From an uncultured Oscillospiraceae bacterium (GTDB lineage: Bacteria; Bacillota; Clostridia; Oscillospirales; Acutalibacteraceae), in the NCBI GenBank assembly GCA_949283785.1, contig CASDTR010000068.1:1-64000 (forward strand): a DNA stretch of 64,000 nt. The letters run 5' to 3'. Shown here one piece after another: positions 52,972 through 62,848 of the stretch; position 1 is the stretch's first letter; each line of letters opens with the position of its first letter. Both the position numbers and the translations under genes were made by a program. A model generated the notes under the pieces. The model did not search any database and was not told the origin of the DNA. It saw only the letters and a program-made list of their open reading frames with translations.

Positions 52972-55230
52972 TTACTTGCGCTTTTTTCTTGTGATTACAA
53001 CTGCCGTCGCAGCCGTTGCGAGAAGAGCAACTCCAAACGCCACTCCTGCATCGCCAAGGCTGGGTCCTGCTGTGCCGTCGTCCGTTCCGTCGCCTGTATC
53101 GGGATCGGCAGGCTCTGTGGGCTCTGTTTCAGCAGGCTCAGTGGGGTCGGTATCAGAAGGATCTGTAGGTTCTGCAGGATCCGTGGGTTCAGTGGGATCT
53201 ACAGGATCTGTAGGTTCAGTGGGATCTACAGGATCTGTAGGTTCAGTGGGATCAACAGGATCTGTAGGTTCAGTGGGATCAACAGGATCTGTGGGATCTG
53301 TAGGTTCGGTAGTTTCGATTGTAGGCTCCTCAGGCTCCGTGGGCTCAGTCTGAGTGAGATCGTCGAGTCTCCAAACCTGTGTTCCGTAGAAGGGGTTGGC
53401 AGTACCGATGCAAAGTCCGAGATCCGTTACTGCGAATACACGGCAGCCGTGGTTGTAGGGATCGCCGAATCCGTCTCTGGTGATGGTCTCGAAGTTGTAG
53501 CCGTCCTCAGTTACGAACAGGTCGAAGCCTCTTTCAGCTTGGCTGAGATACTTGCAGGTCTCTATGAAATAATAAATATTGTCGAGAGTATCCTGGTTGA
53601 AAAGCTGGTCGAGATACTTTGTGATGCTCTCGGGCAGATATTTGCTTACCATTGCATAGACGCTGTTAAGCTTTGTGAGGATATCATAAAGCTTCTGGGT
53701 GCTTGCAAGATCATTCATTCCGCCCTTATCGAAGAGGTCTTCAAGGCTTCCGATATCAAATGAAAGGGAGCTCAGGCTTGCAGCCGCTGAACGCGGAAGA
53801 GTGAGGTCTCCGCTCTGGATAAGAGCTATGAAATCTTTAAGATACTTGATCTGTGTAGCCCACTCTTCAGGTGTGCGCTTAAGAATATCTCCGTTTGTGA
53901 ACTGTACAATGGGATAGGCAAGGCCGCTGATATCGAATGTACCGACGAAAAGCTTATCGTTATAAACTTCCATACGCCATACATACTGGTTAAGGTTGTC
54001 GTCAAAGCCTGAGCCCATGTTGCCCTTAACTTCGGAGAAGTATTCATTTGGTTCGCCGATTACCATTTCAAAGTTTTCATCGGCATCCATTCTCCAAAGG
54101 TTAACGGGAGATGCAAGGTCTTTGTAAATGCCTTCAAAGTCCATTGAAAGTGCAGCGGGAAGAGCCACCATGGGATCGTTGTATCCGCCGATATAAAGGT
54201 GGTTATCGTAAACCATAAGGTTTGCAGCGCCTGAACGGTCAGCGCCGAGACCGTAGGTGTACTTTGCTCCGTCCTTTTCATCGCCGACGAGGAGACGATA
54301 AGTCCATGTGCCGTCATCCTTTTCCTCGCCGCAGAACAGTGCGAAAGACTGTTTTACGCTGCCTTTTCCTGTTACAACTGAAATATAAAGCTTACCGTTG
54401 AAAGCGATCATATCCCATATCGAACCGCCGAAGATAGCGTCGGTATAATGGTATGCGGGATAGTCAAGAAGATCTTCCTGAGTGGCGATTGTCTTAAAGG
54501 AGCTTTCGCCTGCAGAGGGGGTTTCGGAAGCGACAATTGACGCACCAGTTTCGCTGATCATGCTTACTGCAAGCATTCCGTTAATAACAGCAATTGCTCT
54601 TATACCGGTGGCAATTGTGGGATCAGAAATAGGATCGGCTTCATAAACAGTTTTTGTCTCATCAGTTGTCGGGTCTATTTCAAGGAGGAAAGGAGTGCGT
54701 CCCGTTCCGACAAAGTAAAGCTTGTCGTTGAAAACGGTAGCCGAGCGATATCCGCCGTGAGTATCAGGACCTGCAACTATTTTTGTCTCGCCTGTGGTGG
54801 CGTGAATTTTAACAATTACCGATCTGTTGGCATCAGAGGGGTTGTTTACATCGTCGCCAACGTAGAGTGCACCGTTAAACAAAGTATTCATGATTGTCTT
54901 GAACTGCTCTGCGCTTACTCCGAAGCTCTGCGACATAATTTTCAGCGTCTGCCAGATAGCGGCATAGCAGGTTCCTACATAGACATAGTCACCATATCCG
55001 GCTGCTGACCATGAATAGTTCTGTCCTCTGTCGTTTTCGCCTGAATCATATTCTATGAGTCCGTCAACTTCGCCAAGACCCGCGTCTTTATGCGATATCT
55101 TCTCAGCCTGATATTTGCCCGAGGGAGATACCGCAATGGGAGCCGCATTACTGTCGGCAAAGACGGTAAGCGTACCGCAAACTATAAATACAGCAAGCAG
55201 TACGGCAATAATTTTTTTCCATTTGCTCAT
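52972..55230 (-). CDS. Large secreted, membrane-anchored protein with Thr/Pro/Glu/Asp repeats
   Basis: 752 residues. A signal peptide (KKIIAVLLAVFIVCGTLTVFA) is followed by an extracellular region (about 27-625) with spaced short strands such as YVYVGTCY, KLYFVGTG, KLYISVVTG, HLYIGGY and KLFVGTFD, suggesting a beta-propeller-like fold. A low-complexity stalk with about four to five TEPTDPVDP units (about 640-700) leads to a C-terminal segment (LGDAGVAFGVALLATAATAVVI) and KKRK, a membrane anchor. No catalytic motif is recognised; function is unknown. GAGG precedes ATG 55230. Confidence 0.8.
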   Translation of the reverse strand: MSKWKKIIAVLLAVFIVCGTLTVFADSNAAPIAVSPSGKYQAEKISHKDAGLGEVDGLIEYDSGENDRGQNYSWSAAGYGDYVYVGTCYAAIWQTLKIMSQSFGVSAEQFKTIMNTLFNGALYVGDDVNNPSDANRSVIVKIHATTGETKIVAGPDTHGGYRSATVFNDKLYFVGTGRTPFLLEIDPTTDETKTVYEADPISDPTIATGIRAIAVINGMLAVSMISETGASIVASETPSAGESSFKTIATQEDLLDYPAYHYTDAIFGGSIWDMIAFNGKLYISVVTGKGSVKQSFALFCGEEKDDGTWTYRLLVGDEKDGAKYTYGLGADRSGAANLMVYDNHLYIGGYNDPMVALPAALSMDFEGIYKDLASPVNLWRMDADENFEMVIGEPNEYFSEVKGNMGSGFDDNLNQYVWRMEVYNDKLFVGTFDISGLAYPIVQFTNGDILKRTPEEWATQIKYLKDFIALIQSGDLTLPRSAAASLSSLSFDIGSLEDLFDKGGMNDLASTQKLYDILTKLNSVYAMVSKYLPESITKYLDQLFNQDTLDNIYYFIETCKYLSQAERGFDLFVTEDGYNFETITRDGFGDPYNHGCRVFAVTDLGLCIGTANPFYGTQVWRLDDLTQTEPTEPEEPTIETTEPTDPTDPVDPTEPTDPVDPTEPTDPVDPTEPTDPVDPTEPTDPAEPTDPSDTDPTEPAETEPTEPADPDTGDGTDDGTAGPSLGDAGVAFGVALLATAATAVVITRKKRK
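53192..53299. repeat. 27-base tandem repeat in the stalk of the secreted protein
   Basis: Four 27-base units starting at 53192, 53219, 53246 and 53273. The first two are identical and the third differs by one base. Each encodes nine residues of the Thr-Glu-Pro-Thr-Asp-Pro type. Copy number in such arrays often varies by slippage. Confidence 0.85.
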
Positions 55231-55486
55231 TTCACATTCCTCTTTTCTTTAATAAAGTGTTTCGAATACCGCAAATTTATATTAACAATTATTTCATATG
55301 AAGTCAATAAAATTTACACATCTTATACTTAATTTTGTCATTAAACAAAATGAAAATTATAAAAAATGTTCAATTAGATAAACAATAAACGATGGGAATA
55401 AATAGCAATAATAGGAATGCGGAAGTTTTGAGAAAAAAACCGCTGCGCAGCTTAATGCTGACGCAGCGGATAATATAAGTATATTT

Positions 55487-56857
55487 TTATTCAGAAAGAG
55501 CAACCTTCATCATTATGGCGCATTCAACACGTTTGCGGTGGAGCTCGCAGCCAAGCTCATATATGCCCTCGATTTTTCCCGTCGCATGGTATGCGTTGGC
55601 GGAGCAGCCGCCGCTGCAATATAACCTTGCGAAGCAGTCATTGCACTGAGGTCTGGTGTATATATTGCACATCTTGAATCTGCTTCTTACTTCTTCGTTA
55701 GTTATACCGTCAAATACATTACCGAGAAGATAGTTTTCATCGCCTACAAACTGATGGCAGGGATACAAATCTCCCCACGGAGTAACTGCAACGTACTCCG
55801 TTCCTACTCCGCAGCCCGCTATTCTCTTGGCTATGCAGGGGCCCCCTTCAAGGTCGATCATATAGTGGAAGAACGTAAAGCCGTTGCCGTTTTTCTCACG
55901 GCGCACCATCTCTTTCGCCAGCTGCTCATACTGGTCGAAGAGTACGGGAAGATCTTCTTCCTTAAGGGCATAGGGAGCGTCGGGTGAAGCTACGACGGGT
56001 TCCATGGCAAGCTTTGTAAAGCCCAGGTCAGCCATGTGGAGGATATCCTTTGTAAAGTCGGTGTTGTAGTGGGTGTAGGTTCCGCGGATATAGTATTCCT
56101 TATCTCCGCGGCGCTTGACCATTTCCTTGAATTTCGGCAGGATAAGGTCATAGCTGCCCTTGCCGTTTCGGCTCACCCTCATTCTGTCGTTTGTCTCCTT
56201 GCGTCCGTCAAGGCTCAGAACGACGTTGTGCATCTCTTTATTGGCAAAATCCATTACCTCTTCGTCCAGCAGTACGCCGTTTGTGGTGAGGGTGAAGCGG
56301 AAATTCTTATTGCGGATTTTCTCCTGTTCCCTTGCGTAGGCCACAAGCTGTTTTACCACCTCAAAGTTCATAAGGGGCTCGCCGCCGAAAAAGTCCACCT
56401 CGAGGTTTTTTCTCGTGCCTGAGTTGGCTATGAGAAAATCGAGAGCCTGTTTTCCCACCTCAAAGCTCATAAGGGAGCGGTCTCCACTGTATTCGCCTTC
56501 ACCCGCAAAGCAGTATTTGCAGGCAAGGTTGCAGTCGTGGGCTATGTGAAGGCACATGGCCTTTATGACCGTAGGGCGGTTTTTGAAATCTATGGCAAGG
56601 TTTTGATAGGTGTCCTCCGAGAAGAGCTTACCCTCTTTTTTAAGAGTTTCTATATCTTCCAGAACCTCGGCTACATCTTCGGGTGTTACCCCCTCTTTTT
56701 CACCGTAGCGGCCGACTATCTCCTTCGTGATTTCCTCAGGCGTATGGCTTTCGTACATTGCGATAATATCATAGGCCACTTCATCCACCGAATGGACGCT
56801 GCCGCTGTTTGGGTCAAGGACAATGTTATATCCGCCCATTTTATACTGATGTATCAT
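55487..56857 (-). CDS. scfB: SCIFF-peptide radical SAM maturase
   Basis: 456-residue radical SAM enzyme with SPASM domain that installs a thioether crosslink in the SCIFF peptide. An N-terminal RiPP recognition domain (about 1-90, IHQYKMGGYNIVLDPNSGSVHSVDE) precedes the radical SAM motif CNLACKYCFAGEGEYSG near 110. GGEPLMNFEVV is present near 155. The C-terminal Cys-rich auxiliary cluster region includes CGVGTEYVAVTPWGDLYPCHQ near 355 and CNDCFARLYCSGGCSANAY near 412. AAGGAG precedes ATG 56857. The precursor gene scfA is immediately upstream. Confidence 0.93.
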   Translation of the reverse strand: MIHQYKMGGYNIVLDPNSGSVHSVDEVAYDIIAMYESHTPEEITKEIVGRYGEKEGVTPEDVAEVLEDIETLKKEGKLFSEDTYQNLAIDFKNRPTVIKAMCLHIAHDCNLACKYCFAGEGEYSGDRSLMSFEVGKQALDFLIANSGTRKNLEVDFFGGEPLMNFEVVKQLVAYAREQEKIRNKNFRFTLTTNGVLLDEEVMDFANKEMHNVVLSLDGRKETNDRMRVSRNGKGSYDLILPKFKEMVKRRGDKEYYIRGTYTHYNTDFTKDILHMADLGFTKLAMEPVVASPDAPYALKEEDLPVLFDQYEQLAKEMVRREKNGNGFTFFHYMIDLEGGPCIAKRIAGCGVGTEYVAVTPWGDLYPCHQFVGDENYLLGNVFDGITNEEVRSRFKMCNIYTRPQCNDCFARLYCSGGCSANAYHATGKIEGIYELGCELHRKRVECAIMMKVALSE

Positions 56858-56888
56858 TTTGATATCTCCTTAAATATACGCAGTAAAA

Positions 56889-56918
56889 ATCGCCGCACGC
56901 CTTATGGCTATGCGGCGA
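56889..56918 (-). terminator. Hairpin between scfA and scfB
   Basis: TCGCCGCA/TGCGGCGA stem (56890-56897, 56911-56918) followed on the minus strand by TTTTAC. It lies just after the scfA stop and would let the peptide be made in excess over its enzyme. Confidence 0.8.
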
Positions 56919-56930
56919 CGGTTTTAGTCC

Positions 56931-57077
56931 TTATTTCTTGCTCTTTTCGCACTGCTGGTTTGCAATGCCGCAGGATGTCTTGCAAGCGGACTGGCAAGAT
57001 GTCTGGCACTCGCCGCAGCCGCCCTTCTTTGCGGATTCAGCAAGGTTTCTTGTAGCCAAAGTCTTTATTCTTTTCAT
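56931..57077 (-). CDS. scfA: SCIFF ribosomal peptide precursor
   Basis: 48-residue peptide, starting MKRIKTLATRNLAES and containing exactly six Cys in the core (GGCGECQTSCQSAC then KTSCGIANQQC). This is the six-cysteines-in-forty-five-residues family that ScfB crosslinks by a thioether. It is too short for common ORF lists but has a good ribosome site (AGAGGG) and lies 73 bases before scfB. The mature product and role are unknown in the family. Confidence 0.95.
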   Translation of the reverse strand: MKRIKTLATRNLAESAKKGGCGECQTSCQSACKTSCGIANQQCEKSKK

Positions 57078-57134
57078 GGATACACCCTCTTTCAAAATAC
57101 TTTCACTTTATTTTAACGGATTTTGACCTTTGTG

Positions 57135-58544
57135 TCAATAATCAATAGCTTTTACCCGTCCTTTAAAGGAGCCCGAGGAGCCTTTAACTGCTACGCCGCA
57201 TCTGAGGAGCTCATCAGCTGTTCGGAGCACGCTCTCGGTAAATCTTTCACCTGGAGCGATAATGGGGATTCCAGGAGGATAAGCGTAAATGAATTCTCCC
57301 GAAACCCTTCCGACAGCTTCATTCAGCGGAATGTCTTTGGTATGCGCCGAAAGGGCATCTGATATTTTGAGGACCGTTTCGCATGTTTTCGGCAATGGAG
57401 AAAAGAGTCTTGTGTTTTTCCCTTCGGAAATGGACGAATCGATTTCCGTCAGAGCGTCTTTGAGCCGATTGAAACCCTCGTCGGTGTCACAGATTGACGT
57501 CATGGCTATAACGTAGCCCGAGGAGGCCATTTCAAGCTGGATCTTGTATTTTTTAAGCAAAAGCTCTGAAAATTCGCCTCCCGTGAGAGACGAGGAGGTA
57601 AGGTCAATGACGATTTTGCCCATGTCACGGCGAAAGCCCTTCGGATATTCCGAGGGCAGGATCTTTATGACTTTGAGTTTTTCCGCGCTGCCGTAAAAAC
57701 GGTTCAGTCTGTTTTCGTAATTTCCGAAGAGCTCGGCGCCGTCATTTTTCAGAATGTCGAAGCAGCGGTCGATGCCCGCCATAAGGATATAGGAGGGACT
57801 GCTGGACTGAAAAATCGAAAGAAAGCGCTGTATGCTGAATTTTTCGCCGAGGTCGGTGCAGATGTGGAGCACCGCAGTTTGGGTAAAGGCGGGGAGGGTC
57901 TTGTGAAGGCTCTGTATTACAATATCTGCGCCGAGAGCAGCCGCGCTTTCGGGAAACATGGGGGAAAATCCGAAATGGGCGCCGTGGGCCTCGTCCACAA
58001 TCAGCGGAACGCCGTATTTTCGCGTTACCTCGCTTATTTTCGCAATGTCGGAGACAACTCCTTCATAGGTGGGGGAGGTGATTATAACGGCCGAAGCGTC
58101 TGGATTTTCCAAAAGGGCTTTTTCAATCTGAGGTGCGGTGATGCCTGCGCATATGCCGCATTTACCGTCTGTTTGGGGCATTATGAATACGCTTTCACAC
58201 TCCGTCAAGGCAGCGGCGTTATATACAGATTTATGGCAGTTTCTTGCGGCGATAAGCTTCCCTCCCTTTGGGACGCATGCGCAGATTGCCGAAAGTATTC
58301 CGCAGGTGCTGCCGTTTACAAGGAAAAAGCAGCTGCGGCTGCCGTAAAACTTTTTTCCCTTTTCCATGGCCGCCGCTATTATGCCCTCGGGAGCGTGGAG
58401 GTCGTCGAAGCCGTCCACCTCTGTTATATCTATAATATATGGATTTACCATTTTGAGAAATTCGCCGTTGCGCTTGTGCCCGGGCATGTGCATGGGATAG
58501 ATGCCGCTTTCGGCGTTTTCCTTTAAGCTTTCATAAATGCCCAT
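57135..58544 (-). CDS. Orn/Lys/Arg decarboxylase-family PLP enzyme
   Basis: 469-residue fold-type I PLP enzyme of the short Gram-positive Orn/Lys/Arg decarboxylase group (Bacillus SpeA-like). PMHMPGHKRN near 17, DITEVDGFDDLH near 39, VNGSTCGILSAI near 76, VDEAHGAHFGF near 180 (PLP-ring Asp) and the PLP Lys in IQSLHKTLPAFTQT near 209 are visible. The C-terminal PPGIPIIAPGE motif near 427 is typical. It should make agmatine or cadaverine or putrescine; which one is not evident. GGAGGG precedes ATG 58544. Confidence 0.88.
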   Translation of the reverse strand: MGIYESLKENAESGIYPMHMPGHKRNGEFLKMVNPYIIDITEVDGFDDLHAPEGIIAAAMEKGKKFYGSRSCFFLVNGSTCGILSAICACVPKGGKLIAARNCHKSVYNAAALTECESVFIMPQTDGKCGICAGITAPQIEKALLENPDASAVIITSPTYEGVVSDIAKISEVTRKYGVPLIVDEAHGAHFGFSPMFPESAAALGADIVIQSLHKTLPAFTQTAVLHICTDLGEKFSIQRFLSIFQSSSPSYILMAGIDRCFDILKNDGAELFGNYENRLNRFYGSAEKLKVIKILPSEYPKGFRRDMGKIVIDLTSSSLTGGEFSELLLKKYKIQLEMASSGYVIAMTSICDTDEGFNRLKDALTEIDSSISEGKNTRLFSPLPKTCETVLKISDALSAHTKDIPLNEAVGRVSGEFIYAYPPGIPIIAPGERFTESVLRTADELLRCGVAVKGSSGSFKGRVKAIDY

Positions 58545-58564
58545 TTGTCCCTCCGTAAAAGAAA

Positions 58565-58588
58565 AGCGGCACAGAAAACTGCGCCGCT
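58565..58588 (-). terminator. Terminator after ilvC
   Basis: Stem AGCGGC/GCCGCT with inner CAG/CTG pairs, followed on the minus strand by TTTCTTTTAC, 26 bases past the ilvC stop. Confidence 0.8.
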
Positions 58589-58614
58589 CATATGTTTAAT
58601 ATAAACCGTGGAGA

Positions 58615-59721
<1,107 letters not shown>

Positions 59722-59765
59722 TTAACATTTTACCACTGTAACTGCCTAAAACGTTTGAGGGCCGA

Positions 59766-59824
59766 TTGACAGGGAAAAAGAGTGGTAGTAAAATTAAAAA
59801 CGGCCTGATTTTTCACATGTGAAA
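59766..59824 (+). promoter_or_regulatory. Promoter and palindrome upstream of the DUF815 gene
   Basis: TTGACA (59766-59771), a 17-base spacer and TAAAAT (59789-59794). A perfect 14-base palindrome TTTCACATGTGAAA (59811-59824) lies about 20 bases downstream, in the leader. Confidence 0.65.
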
Positions 59825-59849
59825 TTTATCTGAAAAGGTGAAGAAATTA

Positions 59850-59921
59850 TTGAAAACGGGCTTGTTAGATTACTCGGAAGCGGTGGTATGGTATGAAAAA
59901 ACTGAAAAGGGGAGAGCTTGA
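59850..59921 (+). CDS. Possible leader peptide overlapping the DUF815 start
   Basis: A 23-codon frame starting TTG 59850 with AAAAGGTGAAG upstream, better than the site for the DUF815 ATG at 59893, which it overlaps by 29 bases. Its translation could deliver ribosomes to the ATPase start. Coding status is speculative. Confidence 0.3.
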   Translation: MKTGLLDYSEAVVWYEKTEKGRA

Positions 59922-61107
59922 CTCTCTCTGCATATACAGGGGAGTTCTCGAAAATCCCGCAGTGAAGGCTGCGGCGGAGCTGATGTCAGGCCCCGACGAA
60001 GAAAAAGGTAAGAAATACGGGGAGCTTTTCTGCGCTCTTGCCGATGCGGGGGCCGAGGAAAACTTTGCAGGATATATAGCCTCTCTTATCCTTGCCGACG
60101 ATAACCCCTTCTCCAGAAGGAGCGCCTTCGGAAAGGAGTGCAGCGAAAGTTTGCTGGAGGGAGTGTCCCATGACCTGAGCATCCTTCAGGAGCTTGCGCA
60201 GGCTGAGCCCGCTGACCTGTATGAAGGTGCTGCGGAGGAAAAGCTGCCCGCGTGGAAAAAGGGCAGCGCTCCCGAGCCTCTCGGAGACGGAAACTGGAGC
60301 AGGGAGGCCGAGGTGCTCTGGGAATACCATAAAAAGAATTCCTACGGCGTTTTCGCAAAGTACAAGGCTTTTTCATGGCGCAACGGCAGCCTTGAACCTA
60401 TCGGCTGCACCAACCCCATAAAGCTTACAGAGCTGAAAAGCTACGAGTATCAGAGAGGCCTTGTAGTTGAGAATACAATAAACTTTATCGAAGGACTCCC
60501 TGCAAATAACGTATTGCTCTACGGCGACAGGGGAACGGGAAAATCCTCCACCGTTCACGCAATCCTCAACGAGTTTGCGGATCGAGGCCTGAGAATGGTG
60601 GAAATGCCAAAGAGCGCCATAGGACAGTTCCCGTCACTTATAAAGATACTCTCCTCTCTTCCCCTTAAATTTATAGTGTTTATAGACGACCTGTCCTTTT
60701 CGGCTGGGGACGACTCTTTCGCGGAGCTTAAAGCGGCCCTTGAGGGAGGTCTTTCCGCAAGGCAGGCCAATACCCTTATATATGCAACGTCCAATCTCCG
60801 CCACCTTGTAAGGGAGAAGTTTTCCGACAGGGACGGCGACGACCTTCACGCGGGAGACGCGCGTCAGGAGCAGATGTCCCTCTCTGACAGGTTCGGCCTT
60901 TCAGTGACCTTTGTAAATCCCGACAGGATGAAGTTTTACGACATCCTTGACGGAATAGCCGCCGACAGGGGACTTGAAGTTGATCCCGACGAGCTTCACG
61001 CCAAGGGAGAGAAATGGGCTCTCGAGAGAGGCGGACGTTCGCCGAGAGTGGCAAAGCAGTTTATCAACGTAGTTGAAGCGTCCGTAAAGCGAGGCCTCGA
61101 CTGGTAA
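59893..61107 (+). CDS. DUF815 family AAA-type ATPase
   Basis: 404-residue cytosolic ATPase of the DUF815 family, of unknown role. An alpha-helical N-terminal half (about 1-170) is followed by the ATPase core: Walker A LLYGDRGTGKSST near 209, Walker B FIVFIDDLSF near 257, sensor-like ATSNLRHL near 296 and RFGLSVTF with a candidate arginine finger near 331. The C-terminal GGRSPRVAKQFINVV near 380 is family-typical. Ribosome site at its ATG is weak. An HD-domain nucleotidase follows after 11 bases, in the same transcript. Confidence 0.85.
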   Translation: MKKLKRGELDSLCIYRGVLENPAVKAAAELMSGPDEEKGKKYGELFCALADAGAEENFAGYIASLILADDNPFSRRSAFGKECSESLLEGVSHDLSILQELAQAEPADLYEGAAEEKLPAWKKGSAPEPLGDGNWSREAEVLWEYHKKNSYGVFAKYKAFSWRNGSLEPIGCTNPIKLTELKSYEYQRGLVVENTINFIEGLPANNVLLYGDRGTGKSSTVHAILNEFADRGLRMVEMPKSAIGQFPSLIKILSSLPLKFIVFIDDLSFSAGDDSFAELKAALEGGLSARQANTLIYATSNLRHLVREKFSDRDGDDLHAGDARQEQMSLSDRFGLSVTFVNPDRMKFYDILDGIAADRGLEVDPDELHAKGEKWALERGGRSPRVAKQFINVVEASVKRGLDW

Positions 61108-61118
61108 AGGAGAAAAAG

Positions 61119-61700
61119 ATGTCCCGTAGTTTTTTTGCAATGGTTTCGAGAATGAAATATATTACCCGCTGGGCCCTTATGCGAAATACAGTGAGTGAGA
61201 ACATCAGTGAGCACAGCCATGAGGTGGCCTGTATTGCCCACGCCCTTGCGGTGCTGGGAAACAAGAGGCTCGGCAAAAGCTACAACTGTGAGCGGGCGGC
61301 CCTTCTGGGTCTTTACCACGATATGCCCGAGATACTTACGGGAGATATGCCGACGCCGGTTAAGTATTTCAGCAAGGGCACCAGGGAGGCCTACAAAACC
61401 GTCGAGGACGCCGCCTGCGAAAAGATAATGACGATGCTCCCCGAGGATATTAAAGATGAATATTCTCCTCTGTTTTTCCGGCAGGAAGAGGACAGGGAGC
61501 TTTGGAGGCTTGTAAAGGCGGCGGATAAGATCAGCGCCCTTATAAAGTGCATGGAGGAGGAGAAGGCGGGAAACCGTGAATTCGTTTCCGCGAAGGAGAC
61601 GACCTTACAGACTCTTGAAGGTCTCGAAATTGGCGAGGCTGATATATTCATAAAGGAGTTTATCCCGTCCTTTGAGCTTACCCTCGACCAGCAGGAATAA
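61119..61700 (+). CDS. HD-domain 5'-deoxynucleotidase (YfbR-like)
   Basis: 193-residue metal-dependent phosphatase that removes phosphate from deoxynucleoside 5'-monophosphates. SRMKYITRWALMRNTVSENISEHSHEVACIAHAL at the start is the YfbR pattern, with HD-metal ligands in EHS near 30, LYHDMPE near 66 and ADKISALIKCMEEE near 134. GGAG precedes the ATG. It shares a transcript with the DUF815 ATPase, and a terminator follows. Confidence 0.9.
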   Translation: MSRSFFAMVSRMKYITRWALMRNTVSENISEHSHEVACIAHALAVLGNKRLGKSYNCERAALLGLYHDMPEILTGDMPTPVKYFSKGTREAYKTVEDAACEKIMTMLPEDIKDEYSPLFFRQEEDRELWRLVKAADKISALIKCMEEEKAGNREFVSAKETTLQTLEGLEIGEADIFIKEFIPSFELTLDQQE

Positions 61701-61741
61701 AAACAAATACAGTATAAATAATAGATACAGTATTATTAAAA

Positions 61742-61777
61742 AAAGGTTCTCATGCAGCTTGCGCCGTGAGAACCTTT
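61742..61777. terminator. Bidirectional terminator after the HD gene
   Basis: Eleven-base-pair stem AAAGGTTCTCA/TGAGAACCTTT (61742-61752, 61767-61777) with a T-rich run on the plus side and TTTTTAATA on the minus side; it lies between convergent transcripts. Confidence 0.88.
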
Positions 61778-61805
61778 CTTTCATATTCGTGTTCTGAAAT
61801 TTAAC

Positions 61806-62837
61806 TTAATTGCCTTTTTTTATTACCTGAAGTGCATTTTGGTAGTCCTCATCCCATTTGTCGGCGTCAGTGTTGGGATTTGTTCCGACGGAGTAATTCT
61901 CTTCAATGTAATCCCCGATATAGCGGCTTGCCTTTTCGGCGCCGTAGGCGTTAAAGTGTCCCGAGTCGTAAAAATCCGTTTTGCCGTTTATGCCGAGGTC
62001 GTCGTACAGAACATTTAAATCAATGAGATCTACACCGTTTTCCTGAGCCCACTGCCTTTCCGCCTTCATTACACCTGCGATTTCCTCGCTGGTGTGTTCA
62101 AATGGGGCGATGAGAAGGAGCATTTTTGCTCCGTTTTCGGTGATAAGCTCTTTAATTGAGTTGAGCGCCTCGAGGGGTACGGCGGGAATATCTTTTGCCT
62201 CGACCTTATCGTAATCTATTTCGGACTTTTCATAGGGCTTGGCAGCTGTAAGGAGGACAAAGCCCTTATAGCTGTCGGCGGCGAGCCTGTAGGAGGGATC
62301 GTAATCATCTGCCGAGATTTCCCTCCAGCGGGAATGGTATTTCAGAATGTTGAAATAATAATTTTCTCTCTGGTCCGAGGGGACAATTTCTCTTATGAGG
62401 GAAAGCTTGTTGAGAGAAAGGCGAAGGGGATCTATAGCGTCATAGGCTACGCCCTCACCGGGATATTCGTCAGGCACATAGCCCATAAAGCCCTCTACTA
62501 TCACTACCTTGGGCGACTGATATTTAAAAGCTTCTTTAATATAGTAGTAGGATGCGTTGAGGGGCTGCTGCTGAGTGGCGAGGACAAAGGAAGAAACGCC
62601 GTTATTGCTCCAGATTTCCAGAGGATTCATTGTGCAGTACATGTGGCTGGAGCCGACGGCTATAACGTCAATTGAGTCCTCGGGCATTTCATAAAACTCG
62701 TTGAGCTTGCCCATGTAATTCCAGGAGCCGCTTACTGTTTTGCGTTCGAGCACCATTGATGCATAGGAAAAGAGGAGGGCGGCAATAAGCACGAAAATAA
62801 TTCCCCTTATCCAGCTGAAGAGATTTTTGCTTTTCAT
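61806..62837 (-). CDS. Membrane-anchored SGNH-type protein next to an MBOAT acyltransferase
   Basis: 343 residues with an N-terminal membrane anchor (about 10-30) and an outward-facing SGNH/AlgX-like domain. AVGSSHMYCTMNP near 60 supplies the Ser block, and FYDSGHFNAYGAEKASRYI near 288 the Asp-His pair of a DxxH motif. Pairs of this kind O-acetylate exported polysaccharides, as in alginate, cellulose or wall polymer systems; the DltD-like variant is an alternative. AGGAGGG precedes ATG 62837 and the MBOAT gene ends 11 bases upstream. Confidence 0.8.
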   Translation of the reverse strand: MKSKNLFSWIRGIIFVLIAALLFSYASMVLERKTVSGSWNYMGKLNEFYEMPEDSIDVIAVGSSHMYCTMNPLEIWSNNGVSSFVLATQQQPLNASYYYIKEAFKYQSPKVVIVEGFMGYVPDEYPGEGVAYDAIDPLRLSLNKLSLIREIVPSDQRENYYFNILKYHSRWREISADDYDPSYRLAADSYKGFVLLTAAKPYEKSEIDYDKVEAKDIPAVPLEALNSIKELITENGAKMLLLIAPFEHTSEEIAGVMKAERQWAQENGVDLIDLNVLYDDLGINGKTDFYDSGHFNAYGAEKASRYIGDYIEENYSVGTNPNTDADKWDEDYQNALQVIKKGN

Positions 62838-62848
62838 GTTTTACCCTC

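Noticed and set aside
53192-53299. CRISPR-like array
   Set aside because: The 27-base units are contiguous without spacers and encode an in-frame Pro/Thr-rich stalk.
57864-58526. 220-codon plus-strand ORF opposite the decarboxylase
   Set aside because: Shadow of the PLP-enzyme gene; no ribosome site and no recognisable domain.
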